DNA from: Candidatus Altimarinota bacterium
Lineage (GTDB): Bacteria; Patescibacteriota; Gracilibacteria; UBA4473
Assembly: GCA_905478675.1 (NCBI GenBank)
Contig: CAJQJI010000063.1
Span: 1-13,909 of the forward strand
Length of the DNA stretch: 13,909 bases
Reading direction: 5' to 3'
A program made the position numbers and the translations under genes. The stretch's first letter is position 1. Every line of letters starts with the position of its first letter. Positions 1-6,358 of this stretch are shown piece after piece. The notes under the pieces are model-generated. The model did not search any database. It saw nothing but the letters and a program-made list of their open reading frames with translations, and was not told the origin of the DNA.

Positions 1-358
1 GACCGAGGCAGGTGTAGCGTGGTTAAAAGCAGATTTAAGCGCGCTTATTTTAGATGGAGCTGATACGGGGGTAGGCGACTTTAATGATTTAGTTGAAACG
101 CTGAAAAAGGTGGCTCCTAAAACCCTCGTGGTCTTAGTAAAATCGCCTATTGCCAATAAATTTTTAGCGGTGCCAATGGCTTCAGATTTAAATACTGTTG
201 TGGTTCAAAATTATGAAATGGCTCTGGATATTATTTTTAAACAGCGTCAATCAGGAACCGTGCTGTTTAGTCCGGGAGGAAAAAGTTTTAATCGTTTTGA
301 TAATTACACACAGCGAGGTAAATTTTTTAAGAATTTAGTGCTAGCCCTCAATACATGA
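1..358 (+). CDS. murD: UDP-N-acetylmuramoyl-L-alanine--D-glutamate ligase (MurD), C-terminal part
   Basis: Partial gene running in from the left edge in the frame starting at base 2; about 118 codons remain, ending at TGA 356-358. MurD is the cytoplasmic ATP-dependent ligase adding D-glutamate to UDP-MurNAc-L-Ala in peptidoglycan precursor synthesis. What is visible is the end of the C-terminal Mur-ligase domain: a hydrophobic strand ending LILDGADTGVGDF, matching the LILGG.D.G.D segment of the family, then LFSPGGKSFNRFDNYTQRG, the MurD hallmark (SPA.AS.D.F.N...RG) that binds UDP-MurNAc-Ala/glutamate. Here SPGGKS replaces the usual SPAAAS. The stop overlaps the ATG of the following BolA-like gene (ATGA, 355-358), so the two are probably co-transcribed and translationally coupled. 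MurC/E/F are less likely because their C-terminal motifs differ. The ATP-binding P-loop and start lie outside the window. Confidence 0.85.
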   Translation, partial: TEAGVAWLKADLSALILDGADTGVGDFNDLVETLKKVAPKTLVVLVKSPIANKFLAVPMASDLNTVVVQNYEMALDIIFKQRQSGTVLFSPGGKSFNRFDNYTQRGKFFKNLVLALNT

Positions 359-636
359 AACTGTGTGATAAAATTAAAAAAGCCTTAGAAGCGCATTATA
401 AAACCGTACTTGTGCATGATGAACGTGGCGATGGGCATTTTGTACAGGTTGTATGCGTAGACGACGTGTTTAGCGGGCAAAGTCTAGTGGCTCGGAGTCG
501 CGCGATTAATAAAATCGTGCTGCCTTGGCAAGAGATTGTGCATGCCTGGAGCGTTAAAGGGTTTACGCTTGAAGAATGGGAAACCAAAAAAGAGGCCTTT
601 GAGTATCAGCAGTACCAACATTATCCTAAGCATTAG
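355..636 (+). CDS. bolA: BolA family protein
   Basis: 93-residue protein of BolA/IbaG type, the small KH-like proteins that pair with monothiol glutaredoxins to bind and deliver [2Fe-2S] clusters. Visible landmarks are an N-terminal helix (KLCDKIKKALEAHYK), the first strands with VHDERGDGHFVQVVCVDDVF (family pattern DES..HF.V.VVS..F), GQSLVARSRAIN at 41-52 (family G.SL..RHR..N), and IVHAWSVKGFTLEEW at 61-75 with the near-invariant C-terminal histidine H63 and the PEEW-like end. Length is normal for the family. The loop before GHF is short and lacks the Cys of the BolA2/3 type, so ligand use may follow the His type; that is inference. Its ATG overlaps the murD stop and no ribosome binding site is needed. 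The functional partner, a CGFS-type glutaredoxin, is the next gene (868-1173), supporting the assignment. Confidence 0.85.
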   Translation: MKLCDKIKKALEAHYKTVLVHDERGDGHFVQVVCVDDVFSGQSLVARSRAINKIVLPWQEIVHAWSVKGFTLEEWETKKEAFEYQQYQHYPKH

Positions 637-773
637 AGGACTAGACGCGAGAAAACTAGAGAGCTAGAAATAACCGTGCTTTGTTTTCTCAAACCAAAAA
701 GCGGTTTAGAATTTGTGAGAGATCTGAAGCTTTAGTTTAGCTTACTTCGAATTGCAAGACCTCTCCATTAGTA

Positions 774-826
774 TCAACTTTTGTAAGTTGAGGAAGCATA
801 AAAGACGAGACCGGTCTCGTTTTTTA
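774..826 (+). terminator. Intrinsic terminator between bolA and grx, preceded by a hairpin
   Basis: A perfect 16-bp palindrome at 805-820 can fold as stem ACGAGA/TCTCGT with loop CCGG and is followed at once by a T-tract (820-825). Just before it, 774-780 and 785-791 form a 7-bp stem (TCAACTT/AAGTTGA, loop TTGT). The palindrome should end transcripts coming from murD-bolA. The opposite strand has only a short T run after it, so reverse termination would be weaker. It implies that the glutaredoxin gene needs its own promoter. Confidence 0.75.
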
Positions 827-854
827 TTGTGCTCGCAAAGACATAGTTTTTGTT

Positions 855-860
855 TATTAT
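855..860 (+). promoter_or_regulatory. Putative -10 box of grx (leaderless)
   Basis: TATTAT lies 7 bases before the ATG at 868, directly downstream of the terminator that isolates this gene from bolA. No convincing -35 box is seen at 16-18 bp. No Shine-Dalgarno is present, so the transcript probably starts at or next to the ATG. Confidence 0.45.
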
Positions 861-867
861 TGAACTG

Positions 868-1173
868 ATGACCGAACTTTACCCACACAGCGTCATTAAA
901 AAAATAATAGCGGATCACCCGATTGTAATTTTTGGAAAAGGCAACCAAGGGCAACCAATGTGTGGTTTTACGGCCAAGGTTCAAGCGGTGTTTGAAGAAC
1001 TTGGTTTAGACTATGAAATGGTCAATATTTTAACCGATCAAAACTTGCGAGAAGAAATGAAAACATTTTCTGATTGGCCGACATTTCCACAAGTCTATTT
1101 AAATGGTGAATTTCTTGGTGGGTGCGATATTATTTTAGAAATGCACGAGAATGGTCAGTTTGTAGTTGAGTAA
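868..1173 (+). CDS. grxD: Monothiol glutaredoxin (Grx4/GrxD type), CGFT active site
   Basis: 101-residue monothiol glutaredoxin, a glutathione-dependent [2Fe-2S] carrier in the cytoplasm. Seen in order: helix IKKIIADHPIVIF, the GKG lysine (K24) that contacts glutathione, the active-site loop with CGFT at 32-35, WPTFPQVYLNGEF with the cis-proline, and GGCDIILEM, the glutathione-binding end. These match the GrxD/Grx5 family closely over normal length. The usual active site is CGFS; here the fourth residue is Thr. The ATG at 868 is preferred over the in-frame TTG at 850 because it gives the usual family N-terminus and sits 7 bases after a -10-like TATTAT. It follows the BolA gene, its known physical partner, although a terminator lies between them. 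The stop is met head-on by the terminator of the leftward LysW-like gene. Confidence 0.9.
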   Translation: MTELYPHSVIKKIIADHPIVIFGKGNQGQPMCGFTAKVQAVFEELGLDYEMVNILTDQNLREEMKTFSDWPTFPQVYLNGEFLGGCDIILEMHENGQFVVE

Positions 1174-1196
1174 AAAAAAAGAGCCGTCAGGCCCTC
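1172..1196 (-). terminator. Intrinsic terminator for the LysW-like gene
   Basis: Read on the minus strand, a 7-bp stem GAGGGCC/GGCUCUU (two G-U pairs, loop UGAC) leads into a run of nine T's. On the plus strand the G-U pairs become A-C mismatches, so the signal works for leftward transcription. It abuts the stop codon of grx, giving convergent genes with almost no spacer. Confidence 0.7.
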
Positions 1197-1227
1197 ATCT
1201 GCGGTGTTCATGCCGACAACCTTATTT

Positions 1228-1407
1228 TTAAAAGTCGTCGTCTTCGGTAAATAGTTTTATGCGAATCGGTTCTTCTTGCAAAATCAGTATTTCAGCTCCA
1301 CATAAAGTACACTCCAACACTTCATCTTCTATGATGTCAGCGCCTTCGAGTTCAAATCGTCCGCGACAATCCGGACAAAAGAGAGAAACCAGGGTTTGGC
1401 TATCCAT
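1228..1407 (-). CDS. LysW-like mini zinc-ribbon protein
   Basis: 59-residue acidic protein. It has two zinc-knuckle pairs, CPDC at 11-14 and CTLC at 33-36, separated by an acidic strand region (FELEGADIIEDEVLEC), followed by GAEILIL and an acidic C-terminus EDDDF. This matches the layout of LysW, the amino-group carrier protein of lysine/arginine/ornithine synthesis in Thermus and archaea (CPEC...GE.V.C..CGAELEV...). True LysW ends EDWGE, whose terminal Glu gamma-carboxylate carries the substrate; here the end is EDDDF, so carrier function is doubtful and it is better called LysW-like. The ATG at 1407 is the only plausible start: an in-frame TAG lies four codons upstream. No clear ribosome binding site. 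It lies downstream of the O-methyltransferase on the same strand, 161 bases away, and ends in its own terminator (1172-1196). Function unknown. Confidence 0.75.
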   Translation of the reverse strand: MDSQTLVSLFCPDCRGRFELEGADIIEDEVLECTLCGAEILILQEEPIRIKLFTEDDDF

Positions 1408-1426
1408 TCGTAATTTCTAGGGTTGA

Positions 1427-1579
1427 GGAAGTGGGGTTCCTGAGCTTGTTTTTAACCTTTCTGGCTTAAAATGCAAATTTTGCGCTGCGCAAACAGCTAA
1501 ACAGTATTGCGCTGCTTGCCAAATGTTATTAAATAATGTGGAAAACTTTTTGAGGCGATTTAGGTGGTCTAGGCTTTAG
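1427..1579 (+). pseudogene. Cysteine-rich open frame without a start codon (possible gene remnant)
   Basis: Open stretch of 50 codons between TGA 1424-1426 and TAG 1577-1579. It reads like protein, with two zinc-knuckle pairs (LKCKFCAAQ and QYCAACQ, cysteines at relative positions 16, 19, 28, 31) and then a helix-like LLNNVENFLRRF. No ATG, GTG or TTG precedes the cysteines, so as written it cannot be a normal gene; a frameshift, a lost 5' end or a very unusual start would be needed. Its 3' end overlaps the end of the opposite-strand O-methyltransferase by 11 bases. It could equally be chance. Confidence 0.3.
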
Positions 1580-2138
1580 TAATCACCATAATTCCATCAT
1601 CGGCATCTAAGGGATGAACCGTGTAGCTCCATTTTTGCTGTGTTTCTAAAAAATCATAGAAAGACTGCATTTTGTTTTTAAACTTTATAACGTCGTCTAC
1701 CACAATAAGGCCGTTAGAATCAAGCAAAGGGCTGGCGAGAGTGAAAAACTCGTTGGTGCTTTTTTTGATCCCATCGATAAAAATAAAATCAAACTTTGAG
1801 TTCGAACTAAGTTCGAACTCAATAACGTGCTGAGCTCGCCCTAAATGCTGTGTCACGGTCTTTTCCAGCTTGGTACGGTATAAGTTGACTTTCGCTTGGT
1901 TAAAGCTTGGTGGGGAGTGTTCAATGGTAGTGAGGTGCCCGTTGTTTTTTTCAAAAGCGTCGCCAAGCCAAATACTAGAGTAAGCGTGCGCGGTTCCGAT
2001 CTCTAGCCCCTGTTTACACCGGTTTTTTAAAATTAAGTCATGTAAGAACTGGGCGTTGGTTTCTGAAATGCTAGGCACGTCCGCTTTTAGATCGGCATTT
2101 TTCAGTTGTTGTAATAGTTTAAGGCGTTCAGCGTTCAT
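1569..2138 (-). CDS. SAM-dependent O-methyltransferase (class I, O-MT family 3/24)
   Basis: 189-residue cytoplasmic methyltransferase with the class I Rossmann motifs in order: GLEIGTAHAYSSIWLG at 44-59 (motif I, SAM binding), TTIEHSP near 70-76 (acidic residue for the ribose), FDFIFIDGIKKSTNEFF at 116-132 and GLIVVDDVI at 143-151. The layout resembles the catechol/caffeoyl-CoA-like and YrrM-like O-methyltransferases. IDGIKK and VDDV replace the more common IDADK and DNV, retaining the acidic residues that could bind a metal. The substrate cannot be told from the sequence. The ATG (2136-2138) sits 3 bases after the mutS stop with no ribosome binding site, so it is likely co-transcribed with mutS. 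An exact palindrome (1798-1820) lies inside the coding region at FELSSNS. Confidence 0.85.
   Translation of the reverse strand: MNAERLKLLQQLKNADLKADVPSISETNAQFLHDLILKNRCKQGLEIGTAHAYSSIWLGDAFEKNNGHLTTIEHSPPSFNQAKVNLYRTKLEKTVTQHLGRAQHVIEFELSSNSKFDFIFIDGIKKSTNEFFTLASPLLDSNGLIVVDDVIKFKNKMQSFYDFLETQQKWSYTVHPLDADDGIMVITKA
1798..1820. repeat. Palindrome inside the methyltransferase gene, copy 1 of a 19-bp core
   Basis: Arms GAGTTCGAACT and AGTTCGAACTC surround one central base (1809). The inner 19 bp, GTTCGAACTNAGTTCGAAC, recurs at 6334-6352 with only the central base changed. Here it is fully within coding sequence. Confidence 0.7.
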
Positions 2139-2141
2139 AAT

Positions 2142-4697
2142 TTATAAATTTTTAAGTTTATAAATCATCTCTAAAGCTTCTTTAGGGCTTAATTCGTCGG
2201 GGTTTATGTGGGCGACAAAAGTATCAATCTCAGACGGTGCGTGAACTTCCACAATTTTCTCTTTAACAGGGGCCGTACTAAAGAGGTTGGGTTTGCCACT
2301 GAGCAAGCTTTCGGATTCCAAACGTCGTAACACTTCTCGAGCGTTGCCAACCACGCTCTCTGGCACTCCCGCTAATTTCGCGACTTCGATTCCAAAACTA
2401 TCAGAAATGCCGCCCGGTTTTATGTGTCGAAGAAACACAATACCATCTTCGTTCTGCGTGACCGAGACATGAAAATTAGCCGCTGCGTTTAGGTCTTCCG
2501 CTAAATCAATAAGTTCATGATAGTGCGTGGCAAACAGGGTGTTGGCTTTCAAGTCGTTGTGTAAGCACTCGGTAATAGCCCAGGCTAATGAAATACCATC
2601 AAAAGTAGACGTACCGCGGCCAATTTCGTCTAACACCACAAAACTACGGTCCGTGGCCGCGTGTAAAATGCGGGCCGTTTCAGCCATTTCTACAAAAAAG
2701 GTCGATTGTCCGGCCGCTAAGTTATCACTGGCACCAACGCGCGTAAAAATACGGTCATATAAGCTGAGTTCCGCTTTTTTAGCCGGTACAAAGCTCCCCA
2801 CTTGAGCCAGCAGAATAATTAAAGCGTTTTGGCGTAAAAAAGTAGATTTACCGGCCATGTTTGGCCCAGAAATTAAGTGAAACCGTGATTCCGGATTCAT
2901 CTTTAAGTTATTGGCGACAAAACTTTCTGTACTCAATTGTTCTACCACAGGATGTTTTCCACCCTGAATGTTTAAATACCCTTTATCATCTCGAATAATG
3001 GGTTCAGTCCAACGGTAGGCGCGAGCGGTTCGGCTTAAACTAAGAAGTGCGTCTACGGTGGCTAATTGTTGTGCCGCTGTTTGAATGTGCGGTAAAAACT
3101 TAAGAACTTCGTCTCTTAGGTCATTAAACAGCTGGTGTTCCAAGGCGTAACTTTCGGCTTCCGCTGACAGGGCTCGAGTTTCATACTCCGCCAGTTCTGG
3201 CGTGGTAAACCGTTCGGCGTTAACCAGCGTTTGTTTGCGTGTCCAGTTTTCTGGGGTTTTGCCGGCATGAGATTTACTGACTTCAAGGGTGAAACCAAAG
3301 TTCCGAGAATACGTGGCTTTTAAGTGAGTAATGCCGGTTTCCGCTTTGCATGTCGTGACATAGTTTTCTAACCAAGTTTTAGAATCCTGCGTCAAACTCA
3401 AGAGGGCATCAAGTTCTGGCTTAAACCCACGAGCAAACATCCCGCCTTGAGTAATTTCTAGTGGCGGATTTTCGACTAAAGCTTGCGTTAAAAGCTCGGT
3501 TAGATCCCCAAACACACTTAAACTGGCCGGCGCTTTATGCAAAAGTTCAGCGTTGGCCGTTTTGAGCGTTTCGGCTAATTTGGGGAAAGCGGCAAAAGCG
3601 TCTCGGAAAAAAGCCAGATCCCGAGCGTTACCTCGGCCACTGCTAAGTCGAGCCAGTAAGCGTTCTAAATCTGGAAGGGGTTTGAGATGCGCTTCGAGCG
3701 GCGTCCGCAAACTGGGAGTTTCACACAGTTCTTTTACCGCGCTTAGGCGTTGATTGATTTTAGTTTTATCCACTAACGGGTTACACAGCCAATAACGCAG
3801 CAGTCGTCCACCAGGCGCGCTATAAGGGCGCTTAAGCGTTTGCCACAGTGTGGCATTGTGTTCGCCTGGGTTGAGCGATCCAAAAATTTCTAAATGACGG
3901 AAAGTCTGGCTATCAAGGGCCATTACTTCATCTACATTTGAATGTTTAATTTGATTAATGTGTTTGAGTTCTGTTTTTTGCGTGTCGGCTAAATAGTTTA
4001 GCACGCGAGCCGATAGTACCAGCAGCGTTTCTATGTTACCAATTCCAGAGACGTTTAAGTGATTGGCCGGAAAGTGAGCGGTTAAAGTTTGTACGGCGGC
4101 TTTTGTTTTTAAATCTGGACGAGGCGTGAAAAGTGCTTTTGGTAAACGTTTGGTTAAAGTGTCTTTATTAAAATCAGTACTCGAAAGTAAAATTTCTTTC
4201 GGTGCTAATTTATACAGTTCGTCCCACCAGCGCGCTTCATCTTTAAAAAGAGCCGTACAAAATTCGCCGGTCGAAACATCCGCGTAAGCTAAAGCAAAAT
4301 TTTGTTTAACTTCATCATGTTCTAGTGCGAGTAAATATTGGGCCGAGTCGGGTTGCAGTGTGCCAGTTTCCAGGGTACTTCCAGGCGTAACTAAGCGGGC
4401 GATGTATCGGCTAATTTTACCGTCTTCGTCTTCACGTTGTTCGGCAATGGCGACCTTGTAACCCGTTTCAATTAGTTTTTCTAAGTAATCCTTGTGGGCA
4501 TGATGCGGAAACCCCGCCATCGGCATTTCGTTTTCAGTGCCTTTGTGGCGAGCCGTTAAAGTGATACCTAAAACTTTAGAACCAATCAGGGCGTCTTCGA
4601 AAAATAATTCGTAAAAATCACCGAGTCTGAAAAATAGCACTGCTTCAGGGTTCTGATTTTTTAATTCCCAATACTGCCTTTGCACGGGCGTAGCCAT
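2142..4697 (-). CDS. mutS: DNA mismatch repair protein MutS
   Basis: 851-residue MutS, virtually the length of E. coli MutS (853). It recognises base mismatches and small loops, then recruits MutL in an ATP-dependent way. The mismatch-reading motif GDFYELF is at 26-32, with Phe28 and Glu30 as the intercalating and contacting residues. The ABC-type ATPase domain has Walker A GPNMAGKST at 611-619, signature and Walker B region VLDEIGRGTSTFDG with the D-E pair at 690-691, and ATHYHE at about 723-728. The C-terminus keeps the acidic/helical tail (SPKEALEMIYKLKNL) involved in tetramer formation. The start at ATG 4695-4697 gives the expected N-terminus TPVQRQYWELK. No Shine-Dalgarno is visible. It leads a leftward group with the O-methyltransferase 3 bases downstream. 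MutL is not in the window. Confidence 0.98.
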   Translation of the reverse strand: MATPVQRQYWELKNQNPEAVLFFRLGDFYELFFEDALIGSKVLGITLTARHKGTENEMPMAGFPHHAHKDYLEKLIETGYKVAIAEQREDEDGKISRYIARLVTPGSTLETGTLQPDSAQYLLALEHDEVKQNFALAYADVSTGEFCTALFKDEARWWDELYKLAPKEILLSSTDFNKDTLTKRLPKALFTPRPDLKTKAAVQTLTAHFPANHLNVSGIGNIETLLVLSARVLNYLADTQKTELKHINQIKHSNVDEVMALDSQTFRHLEIFGSLNPGEHNATLWQTLKRPYSAPGGRLLRYWLCNPLVDKTKINQRLSAVKELCETPSLRTPLEAHLKPLPDLERLLARLSSGRGNARDLAFFRDAFAAFPKLAETLKTANAELLHKAPASLSVFGDLTELLTQALVENPPLEITQGGMFARGFKPELDALLSLTQDSKTWLENYVTTCKAETGITHLKATYSRNFGFTLEVSKSHAGKTPENWTRKQTLVNAERFTTPELAEYETRALSAEAESYALEHQLFNDLRDEVLKFLPHIQTAAQQLATVDALLSLSRTARAYRWTEPIIRDDKGYLNIQGGKHPVVEQLSTESFVANNLKMNPESRFHLISGPNMAGKSTFLRQNALIILLAQVGSFVPAKKAELSLYDRIFTRVGASDNLAAGQSTFFVEMAETARILHAATDRSFVVLDEIGRGTSTFDGISLAWAITECLHNDLKANTLFATHYHELIDLAEDLNAAANFHVSVTQNEDGIVFLRHIKPGGISDSFGIEVAKLAGVPESVVGNAREVLRRLESESLLSGKPNLFSTAPVKEKIVEVHAPSEIDTFVAHINPDELSPKEALEMIYKLKNL

Positions 4698-4767
4698 AAT
4701 ATTTCAAAAAAGAAGGGTCTGATTGGTTTTACCAAAATTAAGCTTAAAGGCAAAGGGAGTCGGTAGG

Positions 4768-4795
4768 TTTACAAAAGAGGGATTATGTTTATATT
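4768..4795 (+). promoter_or_regulatory. Putative promoter of the microprotein / O-antigen-ligase-like operon
   Basis: TTTACA (4768-4773) and TATATT (4790-4795) are separated by 16 bp, a good sigma-70-type pair. The predicted start near 4802 leaves a roughly 100-base leader before the small membrane ORF, unlike the leaderless genes elsewhere in the window. It lies in the divergent gap between mutS and the rightward genes. Confidence 0.5.
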
Positions 4796-4905
4796 GAATG
4801 ATAATTCATCGCTGTAGCTCGCTTGAAATCTTAAAAAGAGGCTTACAAGAGTGCTCGCGAAGAAACATCAAAGTAAAATAAACAACATAAAAGGGAGGAA
4901 AAATT

Positions 4906-5007
4906 ATGTTGTATTGGTCGGACGTTCTGGTTTTAGGGGGTTTCGCCCTCGTGATGATTCTTGGGGCCATTGCCCTAATCGCCCTCTTCAAGGGTCAAAA
5001 ACAATAA
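4906..5007 (+). CDS. 33-residue single-span membrane microprotein
   Basis: Small ORF starting at ATG 4906 with the best ribosome binding site in this part of the window: GGGAGG at 4893-4898, 7 bases before the ATG. The protein begins MLYWSDV and then has one hydrophobic stretch of about 22 residues (roughly 8-29, LVLGGFALVMILGAIALIAL) ending in a short basic tail FKGQKQ, so it should sit in the cytoplasmic membrane with its C-terminus inside. Codon choice leans to GCC and CTC, unlike the A/T-ending codons of the neighbours, which hints at a foreign origin. It is 83 bases before the O-antigen-ligase-like gene on the same strand, with a strong hairpin between. No family is recognised; size and shape resemble small accessory subunits of membrane complexes, but no specific role can be given. 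Confidence 0.65.
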   Translation: MLYWSDVLVLGGFALVMILGAIALIALFKGQKQ

Positions 5008-5026
5008 CGACTTTGATGAAATGATC

Positions 5027-5051
5027 CCTTCCCCCAGAACTTGGGGGAAGG
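5027..5051 (+). repeat. Strong 10-bp hairpin between microprotein and O-antigen-ligase-like gene
   Basis: A perfect stem, CCTTCCCCCA paired with TGGGGGAAGG, encloses the loop GAACT. The very G/C-rich stem is not followed by a T-tract, so it is not a standard intrinsic terminator. It could reduce expression of the downstream gene, stabilise the upstream mRNA, or be a dispersed palindromic repeat. Confidence 0.6.
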
Positions 5052-5090
5052 CACTTTACCAAGTTCTAGATTTAGCTACTTTAACCCTTG

Positions 5091-6344
5091 ATGCGTTATT
5101 TGTTTTGGGCGTGCTTACTGTGTTTAATACCCGGACTGCTAATCCGAATTCCGTTTGGCGGTGGGGGCATTTTGCTGTCAGATATTTTAGCGCCCTTATT
5201 TGCGTTAGGCTGGTTTGTTCAAAAATTATTGATTGATCGACAATTGCCTTCTTTTCGATTTGTGGCGCCAGCGCTTGGCTTTACGGTAGTGGCGTTACTT
5301 AGTTGGGTGTGGGGCGCGTGGGATTTATTACTCAAAGAACAAGTGCTCTCTTTTTCTTATATTGTACGGTTTGTCAGTATTGTGTTTTTGGGGTGGTATG
5401 TGCTAGATAAAAAGGCGGTCGAAGTGGATAAAATATTACTCAACCTGTTCAAAATTGTGGGCGTGGTGGTGGTTTTGGGCTACCTCCAGTTTTATGTGTA
5501 TCCAGACATTTCTAAATTCTCGACCGTCGGTGGTTTTGATCCGCATATTGGCCGCTTACTGGGCACGTGGTTGGATCCTAATTTTGTAGGAGGTTTGTTA
5601 GGTTTTATGTTGCCAGTCATGCTGGGGTATTGGTATCAAACTGATAACAAAAAAATTAAATACTGGTTAGGGGGGCTCGTGCTGCTTTCTATTTACGCCT
5701 TATTTTTAACGTTCTCTCGTTCGGCCTATTTAGCCGCGGTAGGCGGTTTAGCAATATTCTTCTTGCTACGAGACCCCAAAATTATTTTAGTGGGAATTTT
5801 ACTGGCAACCTTAGGCTTAGTCAGTAGCGAACGCGCCCAGCAACGTGTCGGAGAACTCGCCGGTACCATGGCTTCGGTCGTATTACGCGATACCGATGAA
5901 GTTGATGCCACGGCCAAGTTGCGCGTGCAAAGTTGGCAGCGAAGTTTAACTTTATTTGAAAAATACCCCGTCATTGGCATTGGCTACAATACCTACCGTT
6001 TTCGCGGGGCCGAAGAAGGGGTAGTAGATGAAAACTTCTTTTCAGCCGGTGGTTCAGATTCCACGCTTTTAACCGTTTTAGTCACGACGGGCGTTTTTGG
6101 GTTTCTGGCCTTTATGTGGTTCTACACTGATTTATGGATTCGTAATTTTAATCGTTGGCGAACCGCCCCGCGCCGCAGTTCATTTTTAAGTGGCGGCGAA
6201 TTAAATCTTGGGTTTGTGGCTGGATGGTCAGCGATTTTAGTGCACAGTGTGTTTGTAAACTCACTGTTGTTTCCGCTTATTTTTATGCCGATCATGGTGG
6301 TGGCTGGGGTGTTAGAAGCGAACTCAAAAAACCGTTCGAACTGA
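5091..6344 (+). CDS. O-antigen ligase / polymerase-like membrane protein (Wzy_C family)
   Basis: 417-residue, very hydrophobic protein with about ten to eleven membrane spans. Features of the O-antigen ligase/WaaL/Wzy superfamily are IGRLLGTWLDPNFVGGLLG at 153-171 (family F.dPN..g), LTFSRSAYLA at 206-215 (T.SRga.la), and the long extracytoplasmic loop around 230-325 containing RVQSWQRSLTLFEKYPVIGIGY (R...W..al.mf...P..GvG.g), followed by DSTLLTVLVTTGVFGF. Such proteins join lipid-linked glycans to lipid, protein or cell-wall acceptors, or polymerise repeat units; ligase and polymerase cannot be separated from sequence. ATG 5091 is preferred to the TTG one codon earlier. No Shine-Dalgarno. It is probably in one transcript with the upstream microprotein, and forms an envelope group with DUF4012 and DacA beyond the XRE insert. 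The TGA stop sits in the centre of a 19-bp palindrome. Confidence 0.85.
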   Translation: MRYLFWACLLCLIPGLLIRIPFGGGGILLSDILAPLFALGWFVQKLLIDRQLPSFRFVAPALGFTVVALLSWVWGAWDLLLKEQVLSFSYIVRFVSIVFLGWYVLDKKAVEVDKILLNLFKIVGVVVVLGYLQFYVYPDISKFSTVGGFDPHIGRLLGTWLDPNFVGGLLGFMLPVMLGYWYQTDNKKIKYWLGGLVLLSIYALFLTFSRSAYLAAVGGLAIFFLLRDPKIILVGILLATLGLVSSERAQQRVGELAGTMASVVLRDTDEVDATAKLRVQSWQRSLTLFEKYPVIGIGYNTYRFRGAEEGVVDENFFSAGGSDSTLLTVLVTTGVFGFLAFMWFYTDLWIRNFNRWRTAPRRSSFLSGGELNLGFVAGWSAILVHSVFVNSLLFPLIFMPIMVVAGVLEANSKNRSN

Positions 6345-6352
6345 GTTCGAAC
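6334..6352. repeat. 19-bp palindrome at the end of the O-antigen-ligase-like gene, copy 2
   Basis: GTTCGAACT and AGTTCGAAC flank a central G that is the middle base of the gene's TGA stop. Identical to the core at 1800-1818 except for the central base. No T-tract follows on the plus strand, so it is not a clear terminator. Confidence 0.65.
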
Positions 6353-6358
6353 TTAAAT

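Noticed and set aside
656..676. AGAGCTAGAAATA at about 660-672 matches part of the widely used Cas9 single-guide RNA scaffold.
   Set aside because: The match is 13 bases, the scaffold is an artificial fusion, no downstream scaffold sequence follows, and there is no repeat array or cas gene. Chance.
4806..4991. Minus-strand open frame of 61 codons opposite the microprotein leader and gene.
   Set aside because: Composition is not protein-like, there is no ribosome binding site, and it lies antisense to the well-supported SD-led ORF at 4906.
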